From an uncultured Clostridia bacterium (lineage in GTDB: Bacteria; Bacillota; Clostridia; Christensenellales; Aristaeellaceae): DNA of 48,592 bases. The DNA lies in the NCBI GenBank assembly GCA_945928315.1, contig CAMENN010000007.1, positions 1 through 48,592 on the forward strand, given 5' to 3'. The translations under genes were made by a program, and so were the position numbers. Shown here piece by piece: positions 41,201 through 47,321 of this stretch. The notes under the pieces were generated by a model. The model was given only the letters and a program-made list of their open reading frames with translations, was not told the DNA's origin and searched no databases. Position 1 is the stretch's first letter. Every line of letters begins with the position of its first letter.

Positions 41201-41344
41201 GGAGGACAGGTACACCCGAACCGTGCCCGACACCGTCGAGCCCGTCGCCACGCCGCTCTCCGCCAGCGCCGCCGGAGGCAGCGTCAGGCAGAGCATCAGC
41301 ACCGCAAGCATCAGGGCAAGGCCCCTTCCCCATCGTCTATCCAT
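38294..41344 (-). CDS. Secreted SpoIID/LytB-domain protein with seven C-terminal SH3b repeats
   Basis: A 1016-residue exported protein. A signal peptide (about 1-28) is followed by a SpoIID/LytB lytic-transglycosylase-type domain (about 40-425): the active-site region is LPYELDNSF (Glu160) followed by ALKAQAVAARTYAL, and later RFGHGVGMSQRGAQQMA. Seven SH3b repeats follow (from about 448 to the end), each with LNLR or LKLR and a GYV/GYA strand, joined by Pro/Thr-rich linkers. SpoIID of the engulfment machine lacks such repeats and is membrane-anchored, so this is probably a vegetative wall enzyme. GAGGGAATG precedes the ATG. Confidence 0.9.
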   Translation of the reverse strand: MDRRWGRGLALMLAVLMLCLTLPPAALAESGVATGSTVSGTVRVYLSSIGSLTKVDLTVDGSYSIGGDTSRAIARGTQLSVSNSGGTLLLAMGGQTQTMGSRFKLRRHQTSGSNGVRIAQARYPQNLYPGDIEFIAKGGYVQIVVHVFMEDYMCGVLPYELDNSFPLEALKAQAVAARTYALKKMSAQAATYDLVDTTSDQVYNGTPSGNARCMQAVQETGGIVGTVNGEYMASYYTASNGGQTESVGNAWGSGSYAYLQVKDDPYDLANGASIAKSVTFYRNGTTSVSALTQLLRTEAAARVGAADVTISSIDGVRVHTPKYAEPSRVYTKVDIDLTLSGYGSVTVTLDYFNQVEGLCSMSINVLKNETLDVTGTQSGFKLTARRFGHGVGMSQRGAQQMANEGFTYDQILEFYYPGITRTRYTMTRTLLPSMDGTQGTPDEPVSDAKTAVVTLSNPLDSLNLREQASTSSAILAQMPHGTQVTLLEYGSAWSHVQYGTLSGYVKNEYLSVTEDEVTQTPPDTQAKGTAVVALSDESQTLNLRAAPTTGSAILARLRHGTTLTVLERYESWTYVQSGTLTGYVMNDYIIYDAEGGAAPESTPAPTPLPEGDSLTATVSLQSSDSRLNLRADKSLGAAVLLRLMPGTQVTVTHWGEDWCRVSYAGVTGYCATAYLRFDGQEGGTDETTQLLAVVLPEDGLNLRAAASRTSGVIMTLPQGTKLTVLGEEQGGMLPVRLGSLSGYVASEYVYVTEIEESTPTPAPTDTPAPTDAPSLGTAMVTATSGLKLRSGPDTAYASVTTMPYGATVSILGEAQNGFYPVRYGQTEGYASASYLMLNAQSTPIAIPTATPAPTPTAVPEQGGQSRLGTVSAPSGLNLRAQPSAGAQVLATLGYGVEVTVTGGVTNGFYPVTIGTLSGYVSADYIRFADSAAAQATPLVQLITPAPADSGAYRVVVESGNGLNLRAQPGGSSEVLYVLPDGMVLTVLGESENGYLHVTWANYEGYVSGDYVTPFGT

Positions 41345-41405
41345 CGCTTCATTCCCTCTTTCGTCAGGAAGTCTCGCCCCTTGCCCGCCGGCAAAAAGCA
41401 ATCGC

Positions 41406-41435
41406 ATTGTACCATATCCCGATGCGGTTTGACAA
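41406..41435 (-). promoter_or_regulatory. Promoter of the SpoIID/SH3b gene
   Basis: On the minus strand TTGTCA (41435-41430) and TACAAT (41411-41406) are 18 bp apart, about 62 bp before the start codon. Confidence 0.6.
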
Positions 41436-41502
41436 TGCAGCCGCGCCTGCCAATGCCTGTCACCGCGCCCGATCAAGAGCACCCCTTCCAGCAAGTGACG
41501 GC

Positions 41503-41531
41503 TTGTTGCGCCGCTGCTTTTCTGCTATAAT
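41503..41531 (+). promoter_or_regulatory. Promoter of apbE
   Basis: TTGTTG (41503-41508) and TATAAT (41526-41531) are 17 bp apart, 42 bp before the apbE start codon. Confidence 0.7.
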
Positions 41532-41573
41532 AGGTGACATCCCACATCATGGAGTCATCGGAGGTTACGCGAC

Positions 41574-42647
41574 ATGAAAAAACTGGCTGCCGGCGCGCTG
41601 CTCGCGCTGCTGCTCGTCGCCCTGTGCCTGCCCGCAGGCGCGGTCATGAACAAGTACAGCACGATGTATCTGGACTCGTTTGACACGGTCATCACGCTCA
41701 TCGGCTATGCCGAGTCGGAGGAGACGTTCAACGAGCAGGCCGATCAGGTGCACGAAATGTTCCTGTATATGCACAAGCTGTTTGACACCTACAACAGCTA
41801 TGAGGACGAGGGCATCGTCAGCATCTTCACGCTCAACGAGCGCGCGGCCCAGGAGCCGGTTGCGGTCGATCCCATCCTGTTCTCGCTGCTGACCTTCTGC
41901 AAGGCGAATTATGCGCTGTGCCATGAGCAGGTGAACGTGGCGATGGGCAGCGTGCTCTCCATCTGGCACGAATACCGTGAGGCCGGTCTGGCTGATCCGG
42001 AGCATGCGCAGCTGCCGCCGATGGAGGCGCTGGAGGCCGCGAGCGGGCACATGAACATCGACGACCTCGTGCTCGACGAGGAGAACATGACGGTCTATTT
42101 CGCCGACCCGCAGCTCAGGCTCGACGTCGGCGCGGTCGCCAAGGGCTACGCGACGGAGCTGATCAGCCAGATGCTGCTCGCCGGTCCGATGCCCTCCTTC
42201 ATCATCAGCGCGGGCGGCAACGTGCGCACGGGCATCAGCCCGCAGGACGGGCGCAAGGCCTGGGGCGTCGGCATTCAGGACCCGGACGGCAGCGTCTTCG
42301 GCCTGAGCGACTACGTCGAGGTGCTCTACATCCACGACATCTCCGTCGTCACCTCGGGCGACTACCAGCGCTATTACGAGGTGGACGGACAGCGCTATCA
42401 CCACCTGATCGACCCGGAGACGCTGATGCCGGACACGGACTTCCGCTCGGTGTCCATCATCACGGAGGATTCCGGCTACGCGGACATGCTCTCCACGGCG
42501 GCGTTCCTGATGCCCTACGAGGAATCCCGCGCGTTCATCGAGTCGCTCGACGGCGTGGACGCGATCTGGCTCTTCCCGGACGGCAGCATGCAGATGACGG
42601 ATGGCGCGATGAAGGTCGCCAAGTCCTGCGGCGCGACAAACAACTGA
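41574..42647 (+). CDS. apbE: FAD:protein FMN transferase (ApbE)
   Basis: A 357-residue exported flavin transferase that attaches FMN to Thr or Ser of proteins such as RnfG, RnfD and NqrC. A signal peptide (about 1-23) is followed by MYLDSFDTVITL, the FAD and Mg2+ site LDVGAVAKGYATEL, SAGGNVRTG, and near the C-terminus SVVTSGDYQRYYEVDGQRYHHL (split here as SGDYQRYY and YHHLIDP), then STAAFLM. GGAGG precedes the ATG. No flavoprotein target lies in the window. Confidence 0.94.
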   Translation: MKKLAAGALLALLLVALCLPAGAVMNKYSTMYLDSFDTVITLIGYAESEETFNEQADQVHEMFLYMHKLFDTYNSYEDEGIVSIFTLNERAAQEPVAVDPILFSLLTFCKANYALCHEQVNVAMGSVLSIWHEYREAGLADPEHAQLPPMEALEAASGHMNIDDLVLDEENMTVYFADPQLRLDVGAVAKGYATELISQMLLAGPMPSFIISAGGNVRTGISPQDGRKAWGVGIQDPDGSVFGLSDYVEVLYIHDISVVTSGDYQRYYEVDGQRYHHLIDPETLMPDTDFRSVSIITEDSGYADMLSTAAFLMPYEESRAFIESLDGVDAIWLFPDGSMQMTDGAMKVAKSCGATNN

Positions 42648-42999
42648 CCTTTCGCTGCAAGTCTGCTTCGCATCCTTGCAGCGGAGGGAGGGACGATAAA
42701 CATCATTTCTCGCGCGCCCTTCGGGCACACTCCAAATGATACAGGAAGCGGCTTGCAGCCGCTCCTCGCGGCGCACACGCCGCCGCTGCGGATTGCATTT
42801 GAAGGGGCTGCGGCCCCTTCATGCATCCCTGGAGCTGTTCTTTCGTTATGTCTGCAGTCTGCCCCCTCCCGTCCGGGAGGGGCTTTTTTGACCGGACCGT
42901 AGCTGCAGCTTCGGGTGGATTCGAAGAAGCCCCCTCCATGGGAGGTCCGCAGCGGCAGGGGTGATCCGCGATGCGCGGACTTGCAGAAAAGCCTGTGTA
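42648..42999. other. Hairpin-rich intergenic stretch downstream of apbE
   Basis: No credible gene: overlapping frames read as low-complexity translations. In order it holds CGCTGCAAG/CTTGCAGCG (42653-42683), AGCGGCT/AGCCGCT near 42755, GCGGCG/CGCCGC near 42770-42785, GAAGGGGC/GCCCCTTC near 42805, and the terminator at 42861-42889. The density of short GC stems recalls a dispersed intergenic repeat element. I see no second copy in the window. Confidence 0.55.
42861..42889 (+). terminator. Terminator on the plus strand, probably closing the apbE transcript
   Basis: CCCCTCCC and GGGAGGGG pair around GTCC, with one bulged C, followed by CTTTTTTG. It is 215 bp after the apbE stop codon, so the mRNA would carry the hairpins upstream of it. 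Confidence 0.75.
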
Positions 43000-43002
43000 T
43001 AC

Positions 43003-43259
43003 AAAGGCGCAGCCCGGTCATCCGGACTGCGCCGCTGTGTGCATCAAAATCCCAAAGTGCCGCTGCCGTCATTTTTCACCCACCGCTCGCGGTAGGTCGG
43101 TGCCCTGTGACGCACTTCTGCCGTCCCCTGGCGTCCAAGACGGGGGCATGACATCCATGAACCAACTCCGGGCTCCTGTTGTGAAAATGTAGGAGAAAAT
43201 AAGACGACTGGCGCACACCCCAGGACATGTGACCGGGGAAATGTCTCTCGCCGGTTTCT
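43003..43259 (-). ncRNA. Candidate standalone structured RNA, about 257 nt, family unassigned
   Basis: A perfect consensus promoter (43266-43294) fires into DNA with no plausible protein gene. The predicted RNA begins with A at 43259 and ends at a GC-rich hairpin (43006-43017 with 43022-43033) followed by TTTG. Stems can be drawn throughout: CCCCGG with CCUGGGG, CUCCU with AGGAG, CGUC with GACG inside CCCC with GGGG, CCGC with GCGG. It is not tmRNA, SRP RNA or RNase P RNA by their motifs. 6S RNA, which is similar in size, is a possibility I cannot test by eye. Confidence 0.5.
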
Positions 43260-43265
43260 AGGCTT

Positions 43266-43294
43266 ATTATATCAGCCCCGCCCGGCGCTGTCAA
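43266..43294 (-). promoter_or_regulatory. Perfect consensus promoter of the candidate RNA
   Basis: On the minus strand TTGACA (43294-43289) and TATAAT (43271-43266) are 17 bp apart. It begins only 7 bp after the stop codon of the upstream lipoprotein gene. Confidence 0.85.
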
Positions 43295-43301
43295 CGGCTT
43301 T

Positions 43302-43898
43302 TTACTCGTTTTGCGTCTCCGGGGTTTCCTGTGGCTCAGGCGTCTGCACGCTCACAGCGCCCTCCTGCTCGCTGACCGTCACGCGCATGGCCGTCTCGAA
43401 GAACGCCGCGGGCACATACACCCTGTCCTCAAGGGTCGTCAGCTCCGTGTCCACGGGGATGAGCAACCCGTCCTTCTGCCAGGTGATCTGCCGGGCGGTG
43501 TTGTCGCTGACGACCCAGGTGACCGTGATCTTGCTGTCCCCCTGCTCAAGCTCCACGCTGCGCCGCGTGAGTCTTTCCTCCTCCTTGTCCTCGCTGCGCG
43601 CCTGCCAGCCCAGCGCCTCCGCTGTCTCCATAAGCGGGAGCAGGAACCTGTCCCCCTCCCGCAGCGCGTCGGCATCCAGCGCCCTGCCGTCAACGCGCAG
43701 GGCTATCGGACCGGGCGTATCCTCCCCGCCCGCGTTCGCCGTCTCCGCCGGCGATGCGCTCTCCTCGGGCTGCATCGTCTCCTGCTGGGCAGTCTGCGGC
43801 GTCGCCGTCACAGCGGGGGGCGTGCCTGCCGTGCATCCCGTCAGCGCCGCAGCACCGGCCAGCAGGCCCGCCGCGAGCAATGCCTTTTTGCGATTCAT
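43302..43898 (-). CDS. Lipoprotein with copper amine oxidase N-terminal-like (stalk) domain
   Basis: A 198-residue lipoprotein. The signal peptide ends in LTGC, a good lipobox, with Cys22 as the likely anchor. A Thr/Gln/Glu/Pro-rich linker (about 23-63) leads to a small beta domain (about 64-185) with VDGRALDADALREGDRFLLPL, then VYVPAAFFETA, the pattern of the copper amine oxidase N-terminal or stalk domain common in Firmicutes wall proteins. The tail is again Glu/Pro/Thr-rich. GAGGAGGTATGG precedes the ATG. No terminator separates it from the RNA promoter downstream. Confidence 0.85.
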   Translation of the reverse strand: MNRKKALLAAGLLAGAAALTGCTAGTPPAVTATPQTAQQETMQPEESASPAETANAGGEDTPGPIALRVDGRALDADALREGDRFLLPLMETAEALGWQARSEDKEEERLTRRSVELEQGDSKITVTWVVSDNTARQITWQKDGLLIPVDTELTTLEDRVYVPAAFFETAMRVTVSEQEGAVSVQTPEPQETPETQNE

Positions 43899-44044
43899 GC
43901 TCCATACCTCCTCGACGCTGTTTTAGATTGTGCGTCCAATTGAAAGGATATGTACCCGGCATCGCATTCATGACACGGAAATATGCGGGAAAAGCTGGCT
44001 GTGCCCGCTGCCCGGTGAGCTTTGCACATCCCCACGCTGCAAAA

Positions 44045-44071
44045 GAGGACGGACCGCTGCGACCCGTCCTC
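44045..44071 (-). terminator. Terminator of the alpha/beta hydrolase gene
   Basis: GAGGACGG (44045-44052) pairs with CCGTCCTC (44064-44071); on the minus strand TTTTGC follows, 14 bp past the stop codon. Confidence 0.8.
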
Positions 44072-44084
44072 CCCATAATCTTCG

Positions 44085-45407
44085 TCAGTGCTGCGCCATC
44101 CAGGCGGCGATGTCCTGCGCCACCTGCGCATCCACCTGCTTTGGCGTCTCATACGCCGCCTGCGCGTTCAGGATGGAATCCCCCTCGCCCGCGGGCATGA
44201 ACAGATGGTTCAGCCCCGGATAGGTCCTGTAGGTGAAGCGCGCATCGTCGCCCAGGCGCTCCTGCCAGGCGTCAAACGCCTCGCGGCTCACCTGAAAGTC
44301 CGCCTCGCCCCACAGGAACAGGAACGGCTTGCCGCTCTCCAGGGCGATCTGCGCCTCGTCAAGGCGCGCCATGTGCGAAAGATAGGCGCCGCTGATGCCG
44401 AATACCGTCGTCTGCGCGGCCTCCTCGTCGGTCATCTGTGCCAGACGAAGGCCCTTTTCGCGCTCCGCCTCCACCTGAGAAAGCAGCGCAGCCTGCTGCT
44501 CCTGCGGCATCGCGTCGATCACCGCGAGGTTCTGCGCGCAGGAGATCTCCCAGAGCTGCCAGGGCGTACCTGCCAGCGCGATGCCGCCGTCGAAGCCGCA
44601 CGCCTGCACCAGATACGGCGTAAGCATGCCGCCCTCGCTGTGGCCCGCCAGGTAGCAGCGCGACGCGTTCGTCGCCTCGCGCAGCACGCGCAGGGCCTCG
44701 GCGATCGGCTGCACATACTCCTGCTCGATGGTCGTGACAGGGCACTCCGGGTGCGCATGGGTCACCTTGTCAAAGCGCAGGCTGCCCACGCCCAGCGCGG
44801 CCAGGTCGTAGGCCAGATCGCGGAAGGGCTTGTTGCCGCCGATCGTCTCGTCCATGTCGCTGGGACCGGAGCCGTGCGCCAGCACGACGTACGCCGTCTC
44901 TGCGCCCGCGTTCGCCGGAAGGAGCAGCTCGCCAGAGAGCTCGCGCTCCGTGCCTGCAAAGAGCGTCACCGCCTGCGCCGTCACGCCCTCCGGCAGCGCG
45001 CGCGTCTGGGCCTCGGGCGCCTGCGTCACCGGCGCGATGTACATGGACGCGATCTGCCCCGCCTCATCATACGCCAGCATGAACACGGAGCCGCCACGCT
45101 CATGCGCAAGCTGTACGGCGACGCTTCGGCTGTCCGCATCCGCCTGCACGGCGCTCACGCCCGTGACGCCGCCCAGCTGCGCGAGCACGCTCTCCCAGCC
45201 TGCCGCCAGCACATCCTCGCTGACGGCTGCGGCCATGGTGTCGTCAAACTGCGCCGTCACCGCGGCGAAATCGCCCTCGATCATCGCGGCCAGCGCATCC
45301 ATGGCGCCCTGCTGCATCTCATCGACGAGCTCCGCCGACTCAGCCAGCGCCAGCCCGCCCCAAAGAAGCATGAACAGGCATAGCGCCAGCGCAATCCACC
45401 TTTTCAT
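44085..45407 (-). CDS. Exported alpha/beta hydrolase with DUF3887-like N-terminal domain
   Basis: A 440-residue exported protein. A signal peptide (about 1-23) is followed by a small domain (about 25-115) like DUF3887 (FAAVTAQFDDTM, then VSEDVLAAGWESVL), and an alpha/beta hydrolase (about 140-440). The latter has VVLAHGSGPSDMDETIG, the nucleophile elbow GHSEGG, and a late His in GLNHLF; an Asp in FLWGEADF-type position completes a triad. The substrate is unknown; an esterase or peptidase of short substrates is likely. AAAGGAGAG precedes the ATG at 45407. Confidence 0.9.
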   Translation of the reverse strand: MKRWIALALCLFMLLWGGLALAESAELVDEMQQGAMDALAAMIEGDFAAVTAQFDDTMAAAVSEDVLAAGWESVLAQLGGVTGVSAVQADADSRSVAVQLAHERGGSVFMLAYDEAGQIASMYIAPVTQAPEAQTRALPEGVTAQAVTLFAGTERELSGELLLPANAGAETAYVVLAHGSGPSDMDETIGGNKPFRDLAYDLAALGVGSLRFDKVTHAHPECPVTTIEQEYVQPIAEALRVLREATNASRCYLAGHSEGGMLTPYLVQACGFDGGIALAGTPWQLWEISCAQNLAVIDAMPQEQQAALLSQVEAEREKGLRLAQMTDEEAAQTTVFGISGAYLSHMARLDEAQIALESGKPFLFLWGEADFQVSREAFDAWQERLGDDARFTYRTYPGLNHLFMPAGEGDSILNAQAAYETPKQVDAQVAQDIAAWMAQH

Positions 45408-45447
45408 TCCGTTTCTCTCCTTTCCGGTGTCATCCGGTTGTCCTTGT

Positions 45448-45476
45448 ATTATACACGATGGCGGCGCGGCTTTCAA
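45448..45476 (-). promoter_or_regulatory. Promoter of the alpha/beta hydrolase gene
   Basis: On the minus strand TTGAAA (45476-45471) and TATAAT (45453-45448) are 17 bp apart, 40 bp before the start codon. Confidence 0.8.
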
Positions 45477-45492
45477 TCGCAGGAACGCAAAA

Positions 45493-45520
45493 GCAGGCCG
45501 GGGAACGCTCCGCGGCCTGC
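45493..45520 (-). terminator. Terminator of the ABC-F operon
   Basis: GCAGGCCG (45493-45500) pairs with CGGCCTGC (45513-45520); on the minus strand TTTTGCG follows, 7 bp past the stop codon. Confidence 0.8.
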
Positions 45521-45526
45521 CTGCAA

Positions 45527-47320
45527 TCATCCGTTTTTCTGCGCCTCGATGCGCTCGTGCAGGTCGGTCAGGTAGAGCCATCGCTCCTCCGCCGCCTCGA
45601 GCGCCTGCTGCGTCTCCTCCTTCTTCGCGCTCAGCTCCGTCAGCTTCACGAAGTCACTCGCGTTCGCCTCGATCTGCGCGTCGATCTGCTCAAGCGCATG
45701 CTGGAGCTTCTCCATCGTCGCGTCGATCGTCTCATACTCGCGCTGCTCCTTGAAGGACATGCGCAGCTCGCGCGTGCGCTCCCGGCGCGGCGCGCTCTCC
45801 GTTTCCTTCTTCGCGGTGGGACGTTCCTCCCGCTGCTGCGCGCGTGCATCCAGATAGTCCGAGAAGGAGCAGACATACTGCACGACCTTCCCGTCCTCCT
45901 CGAAGGCGAACAGCCGCCCGGCGACGCGGTCGAGGAAGTAGCGGTCGTGCGAAACGACGACCACCGCGCCCTTGAACGTGGTCAGGTAGTCCTCGAGGAT
46001 CTCCAGCGTCGCGATGTCCAGGTCATTGGTCGGCTCGTCCAGCAGCAGCACGTTGGGCGAGGCCATCAGCACGCTGGCCAGGTACAGCCTGCGCTTCTCA
46101 CCGCCGGATAGCCGCTCCACCGGCGTGTACTGCACGTCCGGCGGGAAGAGAAACTGCTCGAGCATCTGCGAGGCGGAGAAGCGCCCCTCGGGCGTCTCCA
46201 CATACTCGGCGATGTCGCGCATGAAGTCGATGAGCCGCAGCTTCGGGTCCATCCTGGGGAACTCCTGCGCAAAGAAGCCGATGCTGACCGTCTCGCCGAT
46301 GGCCACCGTGCCGCTGTCCGGCGCGAGTTCCCCGGCGAGCATGCGCAGCAGCGTCGTCTTGCCGCAGCCGTTTTCGCCCACGACAGCCATGCGCTCGTCG
46401 CGCAGGATCGTGTAGGTAAAGTCGTCGATGAGCTTCCTGCCGCCCAGGCTCTTTGAAACGTGCTCGCACTCGATGATCCGTCGGCCGAGCCGCGTGCTCG
46501 TGGAGGTCAGCGCGAGCTTTTGCTCCTCCTGCGGCCCGGCGATGGCACTCATCGCCTCAAAGCGCTGGATGCGCGCCTTCTGCTTGGTGCTGCGTGCCTG
46601 CGCCCCGCGGCGAATCCACTCCAGCTCCCGGCGCAGGATGGAGCTGCGCTTGCGCGCCTGCGCGCTTTCCATATCGAGCCGCGCGGCCTTCTGCTCGAGA
46701 TAATAGGAGAAGTTGCCGTCGTGCATGTAGAGGCCGCCGCCGTCCAGCTCCGCGATGCGCGTGCAAACGCGGTCAAGGAAGTAGCGGTCGTGCGTGACCA
46801 TCATCAGCGCGCCGCGGTAGTGCGCGAGACGATCCTCCAGCCAGGCGATGGTCGCCGCGTCGATGTGGTTGGTCGGCTCGTCCAGCAGCAGCAGATCCAC
46901 CGGACGGATCAGCGCCGCCGCCAGCGCGACGCGCTTTTTCTGTCCGCCGGAGAGCGTGCGCACGTCCGCGTCGAAGTCCGTGATGCCCAGCTGCATCAGC
47001 AGCGACCGCGCCTCATACTCGTCCGGCGCGCCCACGTCCTTCGGGGCGCTGGCAAGCACCTGCATGACCGGCGTGCGCGCCTCGCTGTAATCCGGCATCT
47101 GCGGCAGATAGGAGACGCGCAGGCCGCTTCTCTTCATGATGGTGCCGCCGTCCGGCTCCTCCAAGCCGCACAGCAGCTTGAGCAGCGTCGATTTGCCCGT
47201 GCCGTTGACGCCCACCACGCCGATGCGGTCGTGCTCGCCGATGTAGAGCGTGGCGTCGGTGATCAGCTTTTTGAGCGTGTAGCTCTTTTTGATGTGCTCC
47301 GCAGAGAGAATGACCGCCAT
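45527..47320 (-). CDS. ABC-F family ATPase (Uup/EttA-like ribosome-associated protein)
   Basis: A 597-residue soluble protein with two ATPase domains and no membrane part. Walker A sites are GVNGTGKST and GENGCGKTT, signatures LSGGQKKR and LSGGEKRR, and both Walker B sites read LLLDEPTNHID or LLLDEPTNDLD. A charged helical linker of about 80 residues (about 225-305) lies between them. The C-terminal 90 residues are a charged coiled coil, as in Uup. Members act on ribosomes, some giving antibiotic resistance; which applies cannot be said. The ATG at 47320 lies 1 bp after the upstream stop codon and has CGAGGTG as a modest site. Confidence 0.93.
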   Translation of the reverse strand: MAVILSAEHIKKSYTLKKLITDATLYIGEHDRIGVVGVNGTGKSTLLKLLCGLEEPDGGTIMKRSGLRVSYLPQMPDYSEARTPVMQVLASAPKDVGAPDEYEARSLLMQLGITDFDADVRTLSGGQKKRVALAAALIRPVDLLLLDEPTNHIDAATIAWLEDRLAHYRGALMMVTHDRYFLDRVCTRIAELDGGGLYMHDGNFSYYLEQKAARLDMESAQARKRSSILRRELEWIRRGAQARSTKQKARIQRFEAMSAIAGPQEEQKLALTSTSTRLGRRIIECEHVSKSLGGRKLIDDFTYTILRDERMAVVGENGCGKTTLLRMLAGELAPDSGTVAIGETVSIGFFAQEFPRMDPKLRLIDFMRDIAEYVETPEGRFSASQMLEQFLFPPDVQYTPVERLSGGEKRRLYLASVLMASPNVLLLDEPTNDLDIATLEILEDYLTTFKGAVVVVSHDRYFLDRVAGRLFAFEEDGKVVQYVCSFSDYLDARAQQREERPTAKKETESAPRRERTRELRMSFKEQREYETIDATMEKLQHALEQIDAQIEANASDFVKLTELSAKKEETQQALEAAEERWLYLTDLHERIEAQKNG

Positions 47321-47321
47321 G

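Noticed and set aside
38207-41530. Long plus-strand open frame of over 1,000 codons opposite the SpoIID/SH3b gene
   Set aside because: It reads as Arg/His/Ala/Gln-rich low complexity, has no ribosome site and mirrors a clear coding gene. Such antisense frames follow from the high GC at third positions.
42900-42930. GGATTCGAAG as a tRNA T-loop
   Set aside because: No acceptor stem, anticodon arm or CCA end can be drawn around it; no tRNA is visible anywhere in the window.
42515-43072. Minus-strand open frame of 185 codons across the hairpin-rich region
   Set aside because: It runs through several strong hairpins, overlaps the apbE 3' end and shows no domain or protein-like composition.
43076-43294. 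Minus-strand open frame of 72 codons at the candidate RNA
   Set aside because: Its start codon lies in the -35 box, upstream of the transcription start, and it has no ribosome site.
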